A stretch of 64,000 bases of DNA from Ailurus styani. Taxonomy: Eukaryota; Chordata; Mammalia; Carnivora; Ailuridae. The notes beneath the pieces are model-generated. The model did not search any database. It was not told the DNA's origin and saw only the letters and a program-made list of their open reading frames with translations. Below, one piece after another: positions 60,297-64,000 of the stretch; the first letter of the stretch is position 1; each line of letters starts with the position of its first letter. Made by a program: the position numbers and the translations under genes. Where the stretch lies: contig LNAC01000003.1 of the NCBI GenBank assembly GCA_002007465.1, forward strand, positions 10,391,515 to 10,455,514, read 5' to 3'.

Positions 60297-60927
60297 ACAA
60301 ATGGATGTTTATAGCATTTGGCGAATATTTTTTGTGACTAGTAGATATTGACCACGTTTTTAAATGTCACTTATTTTACCATTGAAACTGAGGATATCAG
60401 AGCTAGAAAAGTCCTTAAAAATAACATAGTACCTTCATTCATATTGAAAAAATAGTCACTTCACAATTGAATTTGCCATGTGCTAGGGCTATTTATACTT
60501 CTGAAGCTAGGAGCATAGAAGTGCAATGCAAGGTGTGGATTGGTTTCAGTTTGGTTGACTCTAATTTAGAAGTGTTCTTAACGATCTTAATTCTGTTCCT
60601 CCCACTCCGTCTTCATGACCAATCCCAAGTAATTATGACACACTTAATATTTTCTCCTAATTGATTTATTAAACTCTCAAAGGCATGTTTTAAATCACTC
60701 AAATATCACATAACCTACCCAATTTCCTAAGATCTGTTGAATTAGGGCACACCTAGGAGGAACTTCAACCCACATGGATCAGGATATTGCTTCCCTGATT
60801 TCCCCAGACTGGAGAAATGTGGTGTGATGACCCCCCCAAAATTCCCCAGGCAGTTTGGTTTTTTCTAAAATCTGCAGGTTTCTATAACTTCGGCAATGCT
60901 GTGAGTTGAACAGATACTTGGCTTTTG
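60297..60927. other. Non-coding DNA, nothing recognised
   Basis: Unique-looking. The 65-codon frame at 60467-60664 has no known domain. Confidence 0.35.
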
Positions 60928-60944
60928 CAATAATACCAGAAACA

Positions 60945-61140
60945 GGGGTGCCTGGGTGGCTCAATGTGTTGAGCCTCTGCCTTCGGCTCCGGTCATGATT
61001 TCAGGGTCCTGGGATCAAGCCCCACATCGGACTCTCTGCTCGGTGGGGACCCTGCTAACTCCTCTCTCTCTACCTGCTGCTCTGCCTACTTGTGGTCTCT
61101 GTCAAATAAATAAAATCTTAAAAAAATATATAAAAACAAA
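60945..61140 (+). mobile_element. CAN-SINE, plus orientation
   Basis: Head GGGGTGCCTGGGTGGCTCAA, core GGCTCCGGTCATGATTTCAG, CTGCTCTGCCTACTTGTGGT and tail CAAATAAATAAAATCTTAAA. The flanks AATAATACCAGAAACA and AATAATCCTAGAAACA look like a diverged target-site duplication. The plus-strand frame at 60956-61228 is mostly SINE. Confidence 0.94.
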
Positions 61141-62005
61141 TAATAATCCTAGAAACAAATGGGGGGTTGATTTTAGCCTTCTAGCGCAGAAAGATCGGGG
61201 GAAAAATATTCCTAAAATATACCTATAAGCTGTTATCTACCCAAAAAACTCCATTTGTTTAAGATATTTTTAGAGATTTTTGAGACATACGTGTTAAAAG
61301 ACATTATCAAAGATAACATCCATTCAAATATATTTAGCAGGAAAATATATTTTGTTAAGGGTGTTACCGATGGCTGTGACAAGGGCTAATGAATATAATG
61401 AAGGAAAGAAGATACTAATTTTAAATGGACACAAATGGTAAATTTAATGATGTTTTTGATTGAAATTCTTTTGAACTGAGCAAATGCAGGGAACTTGTGT
61501 GGGTTAAAAGTGAGCAGGCGTTCAAATAGACAATATCACTAAACTAATGGCAAACACCACTTTCCTCCCCTTGCTTATACAGAAACTTGTCTCTGAGGTA
61601 TAAAAGATGATGGGAGACAAGGGATAAAAATCCCTGTTGGATACATGGCAAGACACACATGAAGAAACAGACAAACTAAAAAGACTAAACATTGTCCTTA
61701 CCTATCATATTATGCTTATGAAAGATCTAAAAACATGTCCTGATTTTGCTGCATAGAGTACCACAAATTCCAAAAGCCTCTGTCAGAGGAATAACTTGTA
61801 TTGTAATAACATGTATTTCTTCTCTTTGGTGCATGACAGAATAATATTTGGAAAAATTTTCTAATTCAGTAATATTACCACTATGTGAAAACAGTATAAA
61901 TAATAGCTGTATGGAATGATTGACTTCTTTGCATATATGCCCCCCAAAAGAAGATTTTAAACCTTGCAGTCCTTCATGAACTTGACTTTCATCAGAATTA
62001 CTGAA
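61141..62005. other. Non-coding DNA, nothing recognised
   Basis: The 94-codon minus-strand frame at 61727-62011 has ordinary composition but no family that I recognise, and nothing around it supports a gene. Confidence 0.35.
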
Positions 62006-62016
62006 GGACATTTTTT

Positions 62017-62150
62017 GGGGTGCCTGGGTGGCTCAGTCGGTTAATCATCTGATTCTTGATCTCAGCTCAGGTCTTGATATTGGGGTTACGAGTTCAAACC
62101 CCACCCCACCATCTCCTGTCTTGGGCTCTACTTAAAAAAAAATTATCTGG
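62017..62150 (+). mobile_element. Short CAN-SINE of an old subfamily
   Basis: The tRNA-like head GGGGTGCCTGGGTGGCTCAG, GGTTACGAGTTCAAACCCCA (B-box-like) and the ending TTGGGCTCTACTTAAAAAAA, without a CT segment. An 11-bp target-site duplication GGACATTTTTT lies at 62006-62016 and 62151-62161. It is the same subfamily type as the minus copy at 55893. Confidence 0.93.
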
Positions 62151-62737
62151 GGACATTTTTTAAATTATAAATTCTCAACCCACCTCTAGAGTCTAATACA
62201 ATAGACATGATATGGACCTTAGGTATCTTTTTTTTTTCTTAGTGTTTTCCTAAATGATTCTCCTACACCCAATCAAGACTGCTATTTAGAAACATGTGTT
62301 CAGGTGATCTTCCTGTTTTCTAGAAAGCCCAAGTTCCCATGATGTGTATGAGCTTGACTTTGGAGATTATCTCTGGTATAAATCTGGGGAGAGATCTCTC
62401 TGCACTAAAATGCAGTTTCTCACTGGATTATAAACTCCTAGAGAGGATGTCTCATTCATCTCTTTTACCTAGGGTCTAGGACAGTATCTGGCATTCGATC
62501 AATATTAATTTAGTAAATTAAATATACCAACAAATCAACATAACTTCTTATATGAAATAAATCTCTCTTTATATCCCTAAATTAAGAGAAATACATAAGT
62601 TAAAAAGCAGATACTTTGTAAGCAGAAAATGAATCTTGCCTAGTTTGCAAAATGTCAGTTTTCTCAAAGATAAGGCAAAATGACATAGATACACAAGATT
62701 TTGAGTGTCCACATACTGAGTCAAAAAATTACTTAGG

Positions 62738-62928
62738 TTTTTTTTTTTAAGATTTTTTTTTTCTTTATTTGACAGACACAGAGAGAGAGAGAACAAGCAG
62801 TAGAGGGAGAGGGAGAAGCAAGCTCCCCACTGAGCAGGGAGCCTGATATGGGGCTTGATCCCAGGACCCCGGGATCATGACCTGAGCTGAAGGCAGACAC
62901 TTAACTGACTGAGCCAACCAGGCACCCC
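62738..62928 (-). mobile_element. CAN-SINE, minus orientation
   Basis: T-rich tail, TTCTTTATTTGACAGACACA, GAGGGAGAAGCAAGCTCCCC, GAGCAGGGAGCCTGATATGG and a head ending GAGCCAACCAGGCACCCC. No clear target-site duplication. Confidence 0.94.
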
Positions 62929-63008
62929 TGTTTAGTTAATTATAACCCAGTTTCCCTCCTATACATCTTGTCATGTCCTCCAATTATCTGCCTTTTCCAT
63001 TGGTGGAC

Positions 63009-63025
63009 CTTTCTTTCTTTCTTTT

Positions 63026-63080
<55 letters not shown>

Positions 63081-63107
63081 CTCTCTCTCTCTTTCTTTCT
63101 TTCTCTA
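63009..63107 (+). repeat. (CTTT)n tetranucleotide microsatellite
   Basis: About 99 bp of CTTT units, with one TTTTT interruption near 63022 and a (CT)n run near 63080-63091. Probably highly polymorphic. On the minus strand it is a pure GAAA polypurine tract. Confidence 0.96.
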
Positions 63108-64000
63108 TTTTAGAGATACAGTATAAGAGAGAAATTACCTTTGGCTTTTAAATGTGGGAACATTAAAGGAACTCTGCCAATTGCTCCCTCATCCACCACA
63201 CAAAGAAATAAAATTGGTTCATAAAATATATTTAGTTACTTAGTTTTTATTTGATTAAGTATGATAATTGTGAAATTAACTCAGGGAATGTTTCTAGAGT
63301 AGAAGAGAAGATGTAGAGTTTTAAATAACAGATTTATTTCATCAGGCTATGTAGCCTTATACCCATAAAGACCAACAACGATAATGAAGGCATTAGGCTT
63401 ATTCAGTAGTTTTGGAGTTGAAAATGATACATGACTCAGTGACTATTTTAGTTCTGGGTCATGTGGTGATCAGCTCTTCTCAGGAACTGTTTTCTCTACA
63501 TCCTTGGTCCTCAGCCACTATTTTGAATTCTCTAAATAACTCTATACCTCAGTCTTAGTTTTAATTCCTCTGTACTTTGTGGAGTTTCATCTAACTTAAT
63601 CCAGGATTTAGTCTTTGAAAAATAATTAAGTTAGCTAAAAATTCAAGCAATCACTAACTCACTTTAGGAAAATGATTGGTGGGATCTGTAAAGAAATAAT
63701 CACATTCTGCATGGAAATTGGGAGCTGAGGAACAGGTCTGTGATTGTTACCTATCATGGGGATTCGTGACTGTGAATGGCAGCCAACTTGTTTCCTGGAA
63801 AGTCTGTGTCTGGCTGACTGTGACAACAGTAGATCTAAAAGAGACCGGCCTTTGGTTCTATCAAAATTGGGCTGACCATGGCTGTAATTAGCAGGGAAGG
63901 GCTGTGGCTGCAGATGGCTGTAGGGACACAAACCTGGCGGAAGTAATGACAGGGATGGTGCTCAGCAGTAAGTCGTCATCATTTTTTTTTTCTAATTTTC
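63108..64000. other. Non-coding DNA to the window end
   Basis: No repeat recognised. The 90-codon minus-strand frame at 63659-63931 crosses a less AT-rich stretch (63700-63930) that might be conserved or an old repeat. I cannot identify it. Confidence 0.33.

Noticed and set aside
62017..62150. tRNA-like sequence with A-box and B-box features
   Set aside because: It is the tRNA-derived head of a CAN-SINE with a target-site duplication and poly-A, not a tRNA gene. The same holds for all other SINE heads here.
63009..63107. Regular short repeat that could suggest an array such as CRISPR
   Set aside because: It is a tetranucleotide microsatellite without spacers, in a mammalian genome.

Overview
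This window is a piece of a carnivoran (caniform) nuclear chromosome. The evidence is about twenty copies of the tRNA-derived Carnivora SINE (CAN-SINE/SINEC) in both orientations, with the 'CCTGGGTGGCTCAG' head, 'TCAGGTCATGATC' core, CT-rich segment and (AATAA)n tail. Carnivore-type L1 3' ends are also present. The youngest SINEs carry a 'CTGCCTACTTGTGATCT' segment, which I associate with mustelids (ferret, mink, badger); that finer placement is recollection, not computed. The DNA is AT-rich and not bacterial or viral.

I find no intact protein-coding gene and no RNA gene. The open reading frames are short (at most about 130 codons), and most lie in repeats or are chance frames. The only gene-derived sequence I can name is a decayed, 5'-truncated processed copy of ENOPH1 (enolase-phosphatase 1) at about 38.55-39.17 kb. 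One unidentified minus-strand reading frame at 2.43-2.66 kb has a plausible splice acceptor in front of it and deserves a check. The window is best read as intergenic or deep intronic DNA.

Layout. 0.6 kb: an older SINE. 2.9-4.1 kb: minus-strand L1 3' end. 4.1-4.35 kb: SINE fragment and AT-rich DNA duplicated around an assembly gap. 6.8-14.3 kb: small L1, L2, MIR and SINE copies. 14.69 kb: 56 bp of perfect telomere repeat inside the chromosome. 15.05-18.05 kb: the longest stretch without a recognisable repeat. 18-28 kb: SINEs, MIRs, a ~1 kb L2 and old L1 pieces. 29.3 kb and 31.7-32.4 kb: three more assembly gaps, each flanked by duplicated sequence; the last shows one contig with a young SINE and the other without it. 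33.6 kb: polypurine tract. 35.6-36.2 kb: MER44/Tigger-like DNA transposon. 37.7-39.4 kb: SINEs and the ENOPH1 pseudogene. 42.8-45.7 kb: SINEs nested in a MIR and in an old L1. 47-54 kb: SINEs, L2s in both orientations, and a young L1 3' end inside an older one. 59-63 kb: more SINEs and a CTTT microsatellite.

No novel functional gene system is evident. The most notable signals are the gap-flanking duplications, with their apparent SINE presence/absence difference, and the interstitial telomere array. Repeat family names come from memory of consensus sequences; a RepeatMasker run with a Carnivora library would settle boundaries and subfamilies.
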